64,000 nucleotides of DNA from NCBI RefSeq assembly GCF_001483965.1, contig NZ_CP010796.1, positions 434,001 through 498,000 of the forward strand. The letters are read 5' to 3'. Numbering within the stretch: position 1 is the stretch's first letter; every line of letters begins with the position of its first letter. Shown piece by piece: positions 1 to 8,074 of the stretch. The position numbers and the translations under genes were made by a program. The notes under the pieces are model-generated. The model worked only from the letters and a program-made list of their open reading frames with translations. It did not search any database and was not told the origin of the DNA. This stretch comes from Carnobacterium sp. CP1 (GTDB lineage Bacteria > Bacillota > Bacilli > Lactobacillales > Carnobacteriaceae).

Positions 1-2
1 CT

Positions 3-323
3 GGAATTTTAAAGAAAGAATTAATGCCCGGCGAGTTGCTGCCCAGTGTACGAAGCTTAGCAGGAGATATTGGTATCAACATGCATACAGTCAATAAAGC
101 CTACAATTATTTAGTCAGAGAAGAAATCCTTATCAACCAGAAGAAAGGTTTTCAAATAAAAAACCGTGAGCAAATGAAAATGTCTGTTGAATATCAAGAA
201 GAGTTTAAAACGAAGTTAACAGAATTGATGATCGATGCTGCTGTGTATCAGTTATCAGAGCAAGAGCTGAAAGAGATGCAACAGGCCGTCAATAAAAAAA
301 TACAGGGTGGTGAAGCAAAATGA
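3..323 (+). CDS. GntR-family (YtrA-like) transcriptional regulator, 5' end outside window
   Basis: The reading frame is open from base 3, so the gene enters from the left edge and its true start is not visible. The in-frame ATG at 24 is internal, because the residues before it (GILKKEL) belong to the winged-helix domain. The residues PGELLPSVRSLA and the helix NMHTVNKAYNYL are the typical GntR recognition region. Only about 55 residues follow that domain, as in the short YtrA subfamily, whose members usually repress a neighbouring membrane-protein operon. It overlaps the next gene by 4 bases (ATGA), so the two are translationally coupled. The ligand is unknown. Confidence 0.85.
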   Translation, partial: GILKKELMPGELLPSVRSLAGDIGINMHTVNKAYNYLVREEILINQKKGFQIKNREQMKMSVEYQEEFKTKLTELMIDAAVYQLSEQELKEMQQAVNKKIQGGEAK

Positions 324-1450
324 GTTTATTCATAGGTTTTATGATCAGTTTATTTTTATTGATTGGACTCATAACTGGGTTGACTCCATTCATGGGACGT
401 AAAAGCAGTCAATTTGGCGTTAGTTTACCGGAAAATTATCAAGAAGACCCTCAGTTAAAAAAGTGGATGAAACAGTATTGTTTCATTACGGTTTTGAGCA
501 GTGTACTTTTTTCGTTGCCGTTTTTATGGTTTACCCGTAATAAAGATGCCGTACAAACAGAGATGCAGTTAGGCATTTACAGCGTAGTGGGGATAGCAGC
601 AGTCTTAGCTGTCAGTGGATTAGCCTATTTGGTGATCCATAAAAAAGTGTCCACATGGAAAAAGAACTTGCCTAAAACAGCCGATCAAGACAGTGGGCAA
701 GAAATAGTTGTAGAATTGAATTATCGGAAAAAGGGGACAACTATTTCAAACACACTGATTATCATCAGTAATTTAATCATTATTAGCGGTACGGCTTTTG
801 CCACTTGGCTAAATTATCAACAGATCCCTGAAACGTTTCCCATTCATTGGGGAATCGATTTTAAACCCGATCGCTTTGCAACAAAATCAGTTAAAACTGT
901 TTTTGGTTTACTAGCTGTGCAGTTGATCATGATCATTATTTTTGTGATCAGCAATTATTCCATAAAAAATGCAAAGCAATCATTGAATCCTAAAAACGCA
1001 TCAGTTTCTAGTTTAAAGAATCGTTTGTTTCGGCAAGCATGGTCCCGTTTTACTTTGGTGATCTCCATGTTAACTCAATTGTTGATGAGTGCGCTCCAAC
1101 TTGCTACTGTATTCGTTAACGATGTAGAGATTCAATGGTTTATTTACCTAACAATCGGCTATACCATACTTGTGATCGTTTATGCCATAGTTTTATCGAT
1201 GAAGTATGGGCAAGGTGGGGAACGATTAAAGATGGCGGATTCTTTAGAAGAAAAAGATATTTTAGAATACCGTTACAATGAAGATCAGTACTGGAAATTA
1301 GGGGTTTTTTATTACAATCCTGCTGATCCGTCTATTTGGGTAGAAAAAAGGTTTGGTGTTGGAACAACAACCAACTTTGCCCGCTGGCAAAGTTGGGCGA
1401 TCATCGTTGGTATCTTGATCTTAGCTTTTTCACCACTCTTATTTTTATAG
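320..1450 (+). CDS. DUF1648/DUF5808-type multi-pass membrane protein
   Basis: This 376-residue protein has hydrophobic segments at about residues 1-25, 55-72, 85-105, 145-165, 195-215, 245-265, 275-295 and 355-375. The middle part (IPETFPIHWGIDFKPDRFATKS) looks like a DUF1648 domain. The C-terminal part, with YWKLGVFYYNP, DPSIWVEKRFG and an N-F-A-R-W segment, looks like DUF5808. Such proteins are often paired with YtrA-like GntR regulators, as here, and the 4-base overlap supports a two-gene operon. The biochemical function is not established. A palindromic terminator follows 18 bases after the stop. Confidence 0.75.
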   Translation: MSLFIGFMISLFLLIGLITGLTPFMGRKSSQFGVSLPENYQEDPQLKKWMKQYCFITVLSSVLFSLPFLWFTRNKDAVQTEMQLGIYSVVGIAAVLAVSGLAYLVIHKKVSTWKKNLPKTADQDSGQEIVVELNYRKKGTTISNTLIIISNLIIISGTAFATWLNYQQIPETFPIHWGIDFKPDRFATKSVKTVFGLLAVQLIMIIIFVISNYSIKNAKQSLNPKNASVSSLKNRLFRQAWSRFTLVISMLTQLLMSALQLATVFVNDVEIQWFIYLTIGYTILVIVYAIVLSMKYGQGGERLKMADSLEEKDILEYRYNEDQYWKLGVFYYNPADPSIWVEKRFGVGTTTNFARWQSWAIIVGILILAFSPLLFL

Positions 1451-1467
1451 CAGGTTCATGAAATCAA

Positions 1468-1509
1468 TAACTAAGGAGGCTTCCGCTATAGCGGAAGCCT
1501 CCTTAGTTA
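1468..1509. terminator. Bidirectional terminator, 42-base perfect palindrome
   Basis: The arms TAACTAAGGAGGCTTCCGCTA and their exact complement meet with no spacer, giving 21 base pairs on paper with the central bases forming the loop. It lies between convergent genes and ends 6 bases from the tyrA stop codon, so it can serve both strands. The T-tracts on either side are short. Confidence 0.75.
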
Positions 1510-1514
1510 ACTTA

Positions 1515-2345
1515 TTATAATTGACTGCGACGTTCAGTTGAATGGATAAACAAACGTTTCAATGTTTTCGTATCATTTTCAGCGACAGCCACTTTTATTT
1601 TGGTTAATTCTGTTTCGAATAAATCAATAGCCTCTAATAAGTTGGATTTGTTTCCGATAAACAATTCGCTCCATAGCTCTTCATTGATATTAGCTATTCG
1701 TGTCAACTCACGGTAACTGTCTCCAACGAAATCTCCTGTTTTTTCATTTATATCGCTGTTTACCAAAGCGACTGCAATAGCATGAGGCAATTGGCTAGTG
1801 AACCCGATTAATTGATCGTGCTCATGAGGAGTGATGCGTGTGACTTTTTTGAATCCTAATTCTTTAACCAGCTGTTCTAGAAAAACTAAATTCTTCTCTT
1901 GGTTTTTAACAGTAGGAGTTAATAAATAATTCGCGTCTTTAAAAACAGCTTGATTTGCAAAATCGATTCCTCTTTTTTCGCGACCAGCCATTGGATGTCC
2001 GAAAATAAAGTCTACAGAATCGGGTAAGAGTGGTGAAATTTCTTTGATGATTCCTTGTTTGATTCCTGTGACATCCGTTAAAATAGCATTTGGTTTAAAT
2101 TTTTTTGGATGACTTTGGATGAATTGAGCGATAAGAGTAGGGTAGAGAGAAAAGATGATTAGGTCTGCTTGAGGAAGAATTTCCTCTCCATCTGTGAACC
2201 CTTCTTGAATGATACCTAGCTTTTTTGCTTTTTTTAATGTTGTTTCATTTGTATCGATTCCATAAACAGATGTATAACCAGCCTCTTTTAATGCCAACCC
2301 AAAAGAACCTCCAATGACACCTAACCCAACAAGAACAATAGTCAT
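1515..2345 (-). CDS. tyrA: Prephenate dehydrogenase (TyrA), without ACT domain
   Basis: TyrA oxidatively decarboxylates prephenate to 4-hydroxyphenylpyruvate, the tyrosine branch of the pathway. The Rossmann motif VGLGVIGGSFG begins at residue 5, and FGHPMAGRE and the TPHEHDQ segment are family signatures. The ATG at 2345 was chosen because it puts the Rossmann fold at the N-terminus, has GAGGGGG upstream and overlaps the aroQ stop (ATGA). The 33 codons that could extend it lie inside aroQ. At 276 residues it lacks the C-terminal ACT domain found in the Bacillus enzyme (about 370 residues), so tyrosine feedback through that domain is not expected. It is the last gene of the aroE-aroK-aroQ-tyrA operon. 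Confidence 0.93.
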   Translation of the reverse strand: MTIVLVGLGVIGGSFGLALKEAGYTSVYGIDTNETTLKKAKKLGIIQEGFTDGEEILPQADLIIFSLYPTLIAQFIQSHPKKFKPNAILTDVTGIKQGIIKEISPLLPDSVDFIFGHPMAGREKRGIDFANQAVFKDANYLLTPTVKNQEKNLVFLEQLVKELGFKKVTRITPHEHDQLIGFTSQLPHAIAVALVNSDINEKTGDFVGDSYRELTRIANINEELWSELFIGNKSNLLEAIDLFETELTKIKVAVAENDTKTLKRLFIHSTERRSQL

Positions 2346-2800
2346 AACGATTCCCCCTCGGATTGCTTTAGTTGGTGCATATTTAAAGCATCCATAGCGA
2401 GTAGATAACCATCTGTTCCAAATCCTGTTACTTGTCCAATGCATGCTGGAGCGGTGACAGAGATTTTTCTGAAATCTTCTCGTTGATGGATATTCGACAT
2501 ATGTACTTCAACGGTAGCAATCTGGATGCTTTTGATAGCATCATGAATAGCGTAGCTGTAATGTGTATAAGCTCCGGGATTGATAATGATACCATCATAC
2601 TGTTCATTAAAGGCCTTTTGTAAAGCGTCTATTATTTCGCCTTCAGAATTGCTTTGAAACAATGTTAAATCATGCTTTCGGTTTTCACCTTCAGTTTGGA
2701 TAAAGGTACAAATCTCCTTAAACGTTTTGGCACCATAGACTTCTTTTTCTCTGATGCCGGTAAAATTTAGGTTGGGTCCATTGATCACCATGATTTTCAT
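2342..2800 (-). CDS. aroQ: 3-dehydroquinate dehydratase, type II
   Basis: It converts 3-dehydroquinate to 3-dehydroshikimate, step three of the shikimate pathway, by the type II (trans-dehydration) chemistry. The motifs NGPNLN at residue 7, YGAKT with its catalytic tyrosine, IINPGAYTHYSYAIHDA and EVHMSNIHQREDFR are diagnostic. Length 152 matches the family (140-155). It overlaps aroK by 4 bases upstream and tyrA by 4 bases downstream. Many Lactobacillales carry the unrelated type I enzyme (AroD), so this is a useful taxonomic marker. Confidence 0.96.
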   Translation of the reverse strand: MKIMVINGPNLNFTGIREKEVYGAKTFKEICTFIQTEGENRKHDLTLFQSNSEGEIIDALQKAFNEQYDGIIINPGAYTHYSYAIHDAIKSIQIATVEVHMSNIHQREDFRKISVTAPACIGQVTGFGTDGYLLAMDALNMHQLKQSEGESL

Positions 2801-3324
2801 TCTGATAAACTCTCCTTTTCAACTAGCTTTAAGTGTTGAATAAACGTATGCATCTGCTGCACGGCTGTGGCAGGGGTTGTATCGTTTTCGATGATGAAAT
2901 CAGCAGCTGCACGATACTGTTCAATTCGTTGTTCAAATAAACCGACCAATGTTTGTTTATCGTTTTTTAAAAGCGGCCTTCCCGAAACATCGATATCTCG
3001 CATAATCAGTTCCAATGGCCGATCAATAAAAAAAATATAAGACGTCTTTTTTAATAGCCGAATGTTTTCCTCTCTTTTAATAATGCCGCCGCCAGAGGAA
3101 ACAATAGTATAGTTTTCTTTGGTTAACAGTTTGCAAACAGCTGTTTCGATATTGCGGAAATGATCTTCTCCAACTTCCCAAAGTTGAGCAATCGTTTGAG
3201 AGCTGTAGGTTTCGATATAAACGTCCATATCTATAAAAGAAAAATCAATTTCTTTGCTGAGTCTTTTTCCAAAGGTTGACTTGCCGCAACCAGGCATACC
3301 AATTAGCACAATATTTGTTTTCAT
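2797..3324 (-). CDS. aroK: Shikimate kinase
   Basis: It phosphorylates shikimate to shikimate 3-phosphate with ATP. The P-loop GMPGCGKST lies at residues 9-17, the shikimate-binding D-x-D is seen as FIDMDVYIE, the GGG motif as SSGGGII, and the lid region as GRPLLKN. Length 175 is normal. The gene lies 8 bases after aroE and overlaps aroQ by 4 bases. The symbol aroK is used here; some Gram-positive annotations call the same enzyme aroI or aroL. Confidence 0.95.
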   Translation of the reverse strand: MKTNIVLIGMPGCGKSTFGKRLSKEIDFSFIDMDVYIETYSSQTIAQLWEVGEDHFRNIETAVCKLLTKENYTIVSSGGGIIKREENIRLLKKTSYIFFIDRPLELIMRDIDVSGRPLLKNDKQTLVGLFEQRIEQYRAAADFIIENDTTPATAVQQMHTFIQHLKLVEKESLSE

Positions 3325-3332
3325 ATCTTCAC

Positions 3333-4145
3333 CTACTTAAATTTGTTTTGAAAATCTTGAATTATCTTTTGGGAAACAGTGAGAGGGATAATTTGTTCTT
3401 GCCAAATTTCAACGGATTTAATTGCTTGACCAATGAGCATTTCTAATCCATTATAAGCTGGTTTATTTAAACGTCTTCCTGTTTCTAAAAAGAGCGTTTC
3501 TGTCGGATTGTAAATCAAATCAATCAAAATCAGATGCTGTGAAATAACCTGTTCATTTACTGGTGAAATCCCACAGTTTGGGTACATACCAATTGGAGTG
3601 GTGTTGATTAATAAATCGCTGTTAATTGAAGCAATGGCTTCGTAAGTCAGGTAACTGATTTTGGGGTGATTTATGACCGGACGTTGAGACGTTTTTCTTG
3701 AAACAACGCGTATCTGTTCAATACCATGATCTAGCAAATAAGTTATAGCCATTTTCGCAGAACCGCCGTTTCCTAACAGTGTTGCGGTTTTCCCTTGAAT
3801 AGGAATGGCATGATTTTCAAAAATCATGCCAAACCCATGATAGTCTGTATTGTAACCAATCAGCTTTCCATCTTTTAATAAAACTGTATTGACTGCTTGC
3901 ATCCGTTGAGCTTCAGAAGAGACAGAATCTAAATAAGGCAAAATGGTTTGTTTATAAGGAATGGTTACATTTGCACCTTTAATAGTTAATAATTTTAAAG
4001 CTGCTACTGCTTTTGGAAAATCAGCTTCTGTAACTTCAAACAGTTTATATGCACCTTGAATAGTTAGCATACGGTAAATTTCTTGATGAATGTTAGGGGA
4101 AAGGCTGTGCTTCAAGGTTTTTCCTAGTAATCCATAGAACTCCAT
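3333..4145 (-). CDS. aroE: Shikimate dehydrogenase (NADP+)
   Basis: It reduces 3-dehydroshikimate to shikimate. Residues 4-20 contain the shikimate-binding GLLGKTLKHSLSPNIH, NVTIPYK carries the catalytic lysine, and TLLGNGGSAKMAI is the NADP-binding loop. The C-terminal GLEMLIGQAIKSVEIW is also typical. At 270 residues it is full length. It is the first gene of the minus-strand aro operon, starting about 60 bases after a predicted start point, with an AAGGAGG ribosome site before the ATG. Confidence 0.95.
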   Translation of the reverse strand: MEFYGLLGKTLKHSLSPNIHQEIYRMLTIQGAYKLFEVTEADFPKAVAALKLLTIKGANVTIPYKQTILPYLDSVSSEAQRMQAVNTVLLKDGKLIGYNTDYHGFGMIFENHAIPIQGKTATLLGNGGSAKMAITYLLDHGIEQIRVVSRKTSQRPVINHPKISYLTYEAIASINSDLLINTTPIGMYPNCGISPVNEQVISQHLILIDLIYNPTETLFLETGRRLNKPAYNGLEMLIGQAIKSVEIWQEQIIPLTVSQKIIQDFQNKFK

Positions 4146-4212
4146 TCGTTTTTCCTCCTTAGTAAAAAGAGCTTTTTATCATTTAAAATACCCTTTCACT
4201 TATCTTGAACGA

Positions 4213-4240
4213 AGTTTACCATATTATTATGATTTGGCAA
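4213..4240 (-). promoter_or_regulatory. Promoter of the aroE-aroK-aroQ-tyrA operon
   Basis: On the minus strand TTGCCA (4240-4235) and TAAACT (4218-4213) are separated by 16 bases, with TGG just before the -10, an extended -10 element. It faces away from the plus-strand promoter, and the two -35 boxes are only 24 bases apart, so one bound protein could affect both. Confidence 0.6.
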
Positions 4241-4264
4241 TAATTAAATAAAAATATAATGTGA

Positions 4265-4294
4265 TTGACATTAATGTTTGGTGAGTGTTATAGT
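4265..4294 (+). promoter_or_regulatory. Promoter of the aromatic leader and aroF operon
   Basis: A perfect TTGACA (4265-4270) is followed after 18 bases by TATAGT (4289-4294), preceded by TGT, an extended -10. Transcription should start near 4301. This places the leader-peptide start codon about 60 bases into the RNA. Confidence 0.75.
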
Positions 4295-4360
4295 TCAATA
4301 ACTAAGAACAGCAAGATTTTATTCTTGTCTCTTAATAAAACGAAAGGTGGAAGAGAAATC

Positions 4361-4498
4361 ATGGAAAACAGTAGAATCATTCAGATGAAAACACAAAATG
4401 TAACGAATTTTTATAACTTCTTTTTCCGGGGCTTTTATTTTAGCGCTGGCTATTTTGCGTTTTATAAAACTGAATGTACCTTCCTGATGAGTGATTAA
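4361..4498 (+). CDS. Phe/Tyr-rich leader peptide (putative attenuator peptide)
   Basis: This 45-codon frame starts at ATG 4361 behind AAAGGTGG and ends at TAA 4498. Residues 17-35 hold 12 aromatic residues in 19: F17, Y18, F20, F21, F22, F25, Y26, F27, Y31, F32, F34 and Y35. The whole peptide has 9 Phe and 4 Tyr. It lies in the 5' leader of the aroF operon, 55 bases before a Rho-independent terminator. This is the layout of amino-acid attenuators such as pheL in enteric bacteria, where ribosome stalling on scarce charged tRNA prevents terminator formation. The in-frame extension back to 4265 overlaps the promoter and has no ribosome site, so it was rejected. Function is inferred from layout only. 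Confidence 0.75.
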   Translation: MENSRIIQMKTQNVTNFYNFFFRGFYFSAGYFAFYKTECTFLMSD

Positions 4499-4551
4499 TC
4501 TAACTACCTTTCAATTATCCCTAAACGCTAGGGGAATGAAATTAGAGAAGC

Positions 4552-4586
4552 TGGAGCTCATTAACTAATGAGCTCTATTTTTTTTT
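4552..4586 (+). terminator. Leader terminator before aroF
   Basis: GAGCTCATTA (4554-4563) pairs with TAATGAGCTC (4566-4575), extended by one G-T and one T-A pair, and is followed by nine T residues (4578-4586). It lies between the leader peptide and the aroF ribosome site, so it must be read through for the operon to be expressed. A smaller hairpin, CCCTA/TAGGG around 4519-4533, precedes it. Confidence 0.8.
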
Positions 4587-4615
4587 AGCGTAAAACAAAA
4601 AAAGGAGGAAACGGT

Positions 4616-5629
4616 ATGATAATTGTATTAAAACAAGAAGCGAATCAAGTTGAAGTAAACAGGTTGACAAAGAAATTACAAAGTTTAGGGGTGACAATAA
4701 ACCACTCTGCTGGGTCTACAACCACTATTTTGGGTTTGATCGGGGATACGAGTAAAATCGATATGTCTAAAATATCAGCCAATCAGGCAGTTGAAAAAGT
4801 CATGCGCGTCCAAGAACCTTACAAGAAAGCCAATCGTTTATTTCATCCAGAAAATTCAATCATCTCAGTTGATGGTGAAAAAATTGGTGGCAAACGGTTA
4901 GGAATCATCGCCGGTCCTTGTTCTGTTGAAAGTGAGGAACAGATCATTGGTATTGCTAAACGTGTTAAAGCGGCAGGAGCCAATTTTTTAAGAGGAGGGG
5001 CCTTCAAACCGAGAACATCGCCATACAGTTTCCAAGGATTAGAGCTAGAGGGACTGAATATGCTGAAGGCAGCTAAAGCAGAAACCGGCTTACCGATCGT
5101 AACGGAATTAATGTCTACTAAACACATCGATGCATTTGTAGACGATGTTGATATGGTTCAAATCGGTGCACGGAACATGCAGAACTTCGATTTATTGAAA
5201 GAGATTGGAAAAACACAATTACCCGTCCTTTTGAAGCGAGGCTTATCAGCTACGATTCAAGAGTGGTTAATGTCTGCTGAATACATCATGTCTGAGGGAA
5301 ATGAAAATGTCATTCTTTGTGAACGTGGGATTCGCACATACGAAACCATTACTCGAAATACGTTAGATTTGCAAGCTGTGCCCGTTATCAAAAAATTATC
5401 TCATTTGCCTATCATTATCGATCCAAGTCACGCTGGCGGCTACACTTACTTAGTGGAACCAATGGCTAAAGCAGCTGTAGTTGCTGGAGCAGATGGTTTA
5501 ATGATTGAAGTTCATGACGATCCTGAGAATGCTTGGAGCGATGGCGAACAATGCCTGACTCCAGATGAGTTCGATCGTTTGATGGATAAAGCCAAACGAT
5601 TAGCAGAAGTTGAAGGAAGAGAAATTTAA
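4616..5629 (+). CDS. aroF: 3-deoxy-7-phosphoheptulonate synthase (DAHP synthase, type I-beta)
   Basis: It condenses phosphoenolpyruvate with erythrose 4-phosphate, the first step of aromatic synthesis. Residues 1-70 form the ferredoxin-like N-terminal regulatory domain seen in the Thermotoga-type enzyme, which binds tyrosine there. The barrel carries GPCSVES (100-106), RGGAFKPRTSPYSFQG, KRGLSATI, CERGIRTYE and DPSHAGG. Length 337 fits the family. It is the first enzyme gene of the plus operon, behind AAAGGAGG and the leader terminator. The family is also named aroA(G) or aroG. Feedback by an aromatic amino acid is likely from the domain but not shown. Confidence 0.95.
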   Translation: MIIVLKQEANQVEVNRLTKKLQSLGVTINHSAGSTTTILGLIGDTSKIDMSKISANQAVEKVMRVQEPYKKANRLFHPENSIISVDGEKIGGKRLGIIAGPCSVESEEQIIGIAKRVKAAGANFLRGGAFKPRTSPYSFQGLELEGLNMLKAAKAETGLPIVTELMSTKHIDAFVDDVDMVQIGARNMQNFDLLKEIGKTQLPVLLKRGLSATIQEWLMSAEYIMSEGNENVILCERGIRTYETITRNTLDLQAVPVIKKLSHLPIIIDPSHAGGYTYLVEPMAKAAVVAGADGLMIEVHDDPENAWSDGEQCLTPDEFDRLMDKAKRLAEVEGREI

Positions 5630-5662
5630 TGAACTCAGAATGGAATGGGAGGAAGGGGAATT

Positions 5663-6718
5663 ATGGCAGAATTAGTAGTCGATTTAAAAGAACAGAGCTA
5701 TCCATTAAAAATTCGCAAAGGACTCTTAAATGACGTTGGTTTAGAAATCACTCGTTTCTACCATGGGAAAAAAGTAGCCATCATAACCGATCAAACCGTT
5801 GCACGTTATTATGAAAAGCAAGTAAAGGAGGGTCTGTTGAAAGAGGGATACGAGGTTGTGGTGATTGCCCTTCCTCCAGGAGAAGAATCTAAATCTTTGA
5901 ATCAGCTGCCATTTTTGTATAAAGCATTAATCGATTTTGGATTAACGAGAAGCGATTTAATTGTAGCGCTGGGAGGCGGAGTTGTTGGGGATGTTGGAGG
6001 ATTTTCCGCTGCCACTTTTTTAAGAGGAATCCCATTTGTTCAAATCCCGACGACTTTACTGGCACAGGTTGACAGCAGCATCGGCGGAAAAGTTGCTGTT
6101 GATTTGCCAGAAGGAAAAAATTTGGTAGGCAGCTTTTACCATCCTGTATTAGTTTTGATCGACCCGCTTGTTTTGGAAACGTTAAGCGATCGTTTCTTTT
6201 ACGATGGGATGGCAGAAGTCATTAAGTATGCTTGTATCCTAGACGTTGATTTCTTTGCTTTTTTAAAAACGCTAAAGACTAGAGCAGAGATGACAAAACA
6301 AATCGAACAAATTATTTATACGTGTTGTTCTCTAAAAAAAGCAATCGTTGAATCAGACGAAAGAGATACTGCTGAACGAATGTTGTTAAATTTTGGTCAT
6401 ACCCTTGGTCATGCTTTGGAAACATTTTACGCTTATAAAAAGTACACTCACGGGGAAGCTGTTGCCATTGGGATGTATCAAATCACATTGCTTGCCGAAG
6501 AAAAAGGATTATCGGCTATTGGCACAGCTGAAACGATCAAATCGCTTTTGATCCAATATCATTTGCCCTACACCTTAGAACACAAAGATTATGCAGCAGT
6601 ATTGGAGTATGTAGCACTTGATAAAAAGAATATAAACGGGGTTTTAAAAGTTGTTTTATTAAAAACTATTGGAAAATCGTATTTGGAAGAAACAACCGCC
6701 ACATTTTTTGTGAATTAA
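5663..6718 (+). CDS. aroB: 3-dehydroquinate synthase
   Basis: It cyclises DAHP to 3-dehydroquinate, using NAD+ and a divalent metal. Seen in the sequence are the PPGEESKS loop, ALGGGVVGDVGGF, PTTLLAQVDSSIGGK with its substrate lysine, GMAEVIKY, and the metal-binding NFGHTLGHALE and THGEAVAIGM. The ATG at 5663 was chosen because GGAGGAAGGGG stands 6-15 bases before it; an earlier ATG six codons upstream lies within that ribosome site. The protein is 351 residues. It follows aroF after 33 bases. Confidence 0.95.
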   Translation: MAELVVDLKEQSYPLKIRKGLLNDVGLEITRFYHGKKVAIITDQTVARYYEKQVKEGLLKEGYEVVVIALPPGEESKSLNQLPFLYKALIDFGLTRSDLIVALGGGVVGDVGGFSAATFLRGIPFVQIPTTLLAQVDSSIGGKVAVDLPEGKNLVGSFYHPVLVLIDPLVLETLSDRFFYDGMAEVIKYACILDVDFFAFLKTLKTRAEMTKQIEQIIYTCCSLKKAIVESDERDTAERMLLNFGHTLGHALETFYAYKKYTHGEAVAIGMYQITLLAEEKGLSAIGTAETIKSLLIQYHLPYTLEHKDYAAVLEYVALDKKNINGVLKVVLLKTIGKSYLEETTATFFVN

Positions 6719-6763
6719 ATAGGTAGGTTTAATAAGTAGAAATAGTTAAAAAGAGGTGAGCAA

Positions 6764-8074
6764 ATGACGGATTTAATTCTAACACCAGCTAAATTGTCCG
6801 GAGCCGTTACAGTTCCTCCTTCTAAGAGTATGGCCCACCGAGCCGTGATCTGCGCAGCGTTAAGCGAAGGAAAGAGCTTGTTGACAAACATTGAACATTC
6901 TGATGATATTATAGCTACCATTGAAGCCATGCGCTCGTTAGGAGCCAGTTTCAATAGAAAAGAAGCTGGTTTGGAAGTAGCAGGTATCGACTGGGAAGCT
7001 GAAACAGTAAATGAGCTCGAAAAAGACCAGTCAAGGACAATCGACTGTAACGAATCAGGTTCAACACTGCGTTTTTTGATTCCAATCGCTACTCTATTCG
7101 AAGGCGACACACGTTTTATCGGCAGAGGTAATTTAGGCACACGTCCGTTAGAGCCCTATTATCAAATTTTTGATAGGCAAGGAATTGCCTACACAAAACA
7201 AGCAAACCAATTGCATTTGACGATCAATGGAGACTTACAACCTGATTTATTCGAATTACGAGGCGATGTTAGTTCACAGTTTATTTCTGGTTTATTATTT
7301 GCACTGCCGCTGTTAAAGAATGATTCAAAAATCGTCATCACAACAGAATTGGAATCTAAAGGTTACATAGATTTAACATTAAGTATGATGCAAACTTTTG
7401 GTATCGAGGTTTTGAACAATGACTATCGTGAATTGATCATTAAAGGAAATCAGCGTTATCAAAAACAAGAGTATCGAATTGAAGGAGATTATTCGCAAGC
7501 TGCCTTTTTCTTATGTGCAGATGCACTAGCAAATCAAGTTGTCGTTCAAGACTTAAAGCCCCATTCATTACAAGGCGATCGAGAAATTATTGCCATCTTG
7601 GAACGAATGGGTGTTGAAATATTAAGCACTCCTCACGCTTTAGAAGGCAAGCCAACAGGCAGGTTAAAAGCTGCGTTAATTGACGGTTCACAATGCCCTG
7701 ATATCATTCCCGTCGTTTCTTTAGTTGCTGCTTTGAGCGAAGGGACAACAGAAATTATTAATGCAGGAAGATTAAGAATCAAAGAATGCGACCGTTTAAA
7801 AGCTGTTACCAGTGAATTATCTAAACTAGGAGCAGTAATTTTTGAAACAGCAGATGGGTTGATTATTGAAGGAGTTGAGCAGCTTGTTGGAGGCGTTGAA
7901 GTTTGGAGTCACAAAGACCATCGTATTGCTATGATGTTAGCCATTGCAGCTACCGTTTGCCAAGAACCAATCGTCTTGAAAGATGCTGAATGTGTCTCAA
8001 AATCTTATCCTCATTTTTGGGAAGATTATACTATGTTAGGAGGAAACAGCCATGAGCGGTGTTTGGGGAAATAA
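6764..8074 (+). CDS. aroA: 3-phosphoshikimate 1-carboxyvinyltransferase (EPSP synthase)
   Basis: It transfers the enolpyruvyl group of phosphoenolpyruvate to shikimate 3-phosphate, and is the target family of glyphosate. PPSKSMAHRA near residue 18, NESGSTLRFLIP near residue 95 and RIKECDRL near residue 340 are the conserved substrate-binding segments. Where many enzymes have GNAGT or GEAGT, this one has NESGS, the pattern of class II, Bacillus-like enzymes. Length is 436. The last 23 bases overlap the start of aroC, whose ribosome site AGGAGG lies inside this gene. Confidence 0.95.
   Translation: MTDLILTPAKLSGAVTVPPSKSMAHRAVICAALSEGKSLLTNIEHSDDIIATIEAMRSLGASFNRKEAGLEVAGIDWEAETVNELEKDQSRTIDCNESGSTLRFLIPIATLFEGDTRFIGRGNLGTRPLEPYYQIFDRQGIAYTKQANQLHLTINGDLQPDLFELRGDVSSQFISGLLFALPLLKNDSKIVITTELESKGYIDLTLSMMQTFGIEVLNNDYRELIIKGNQRYQKQEYRIEGDYSQAAFFLCADALANQVVVQDLKPHSLQGDREIIAILERMGVEILSTPHALEGKPTGRLKAALIDGSQCPDIIPVVSLVAALSEGTTEIINAGRLRIKECDRLKAVTSELSKLGAVIFETADGLIIEGVEQLVGGVEVWSHKDHRIAMMLAIAATVCQEPIVLKDAECVSKSYPHFWEDYTMLGGNSHERCLGK

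Noticed and set aside
4265-4360. N-terminal extension of the leader peptide to ATG 4274 or earlier
   Set aside because: It overlaps the promoter and transcript start and has no ribosome site, while ATG 4361 has AAAGGTGG.
4301-4600. T-box riboswitch before aroF
   Set aside because: The T-box consensus (AGGGTGGNACCGCG-like) is absent, and the aromatic peptide explains the layout better.
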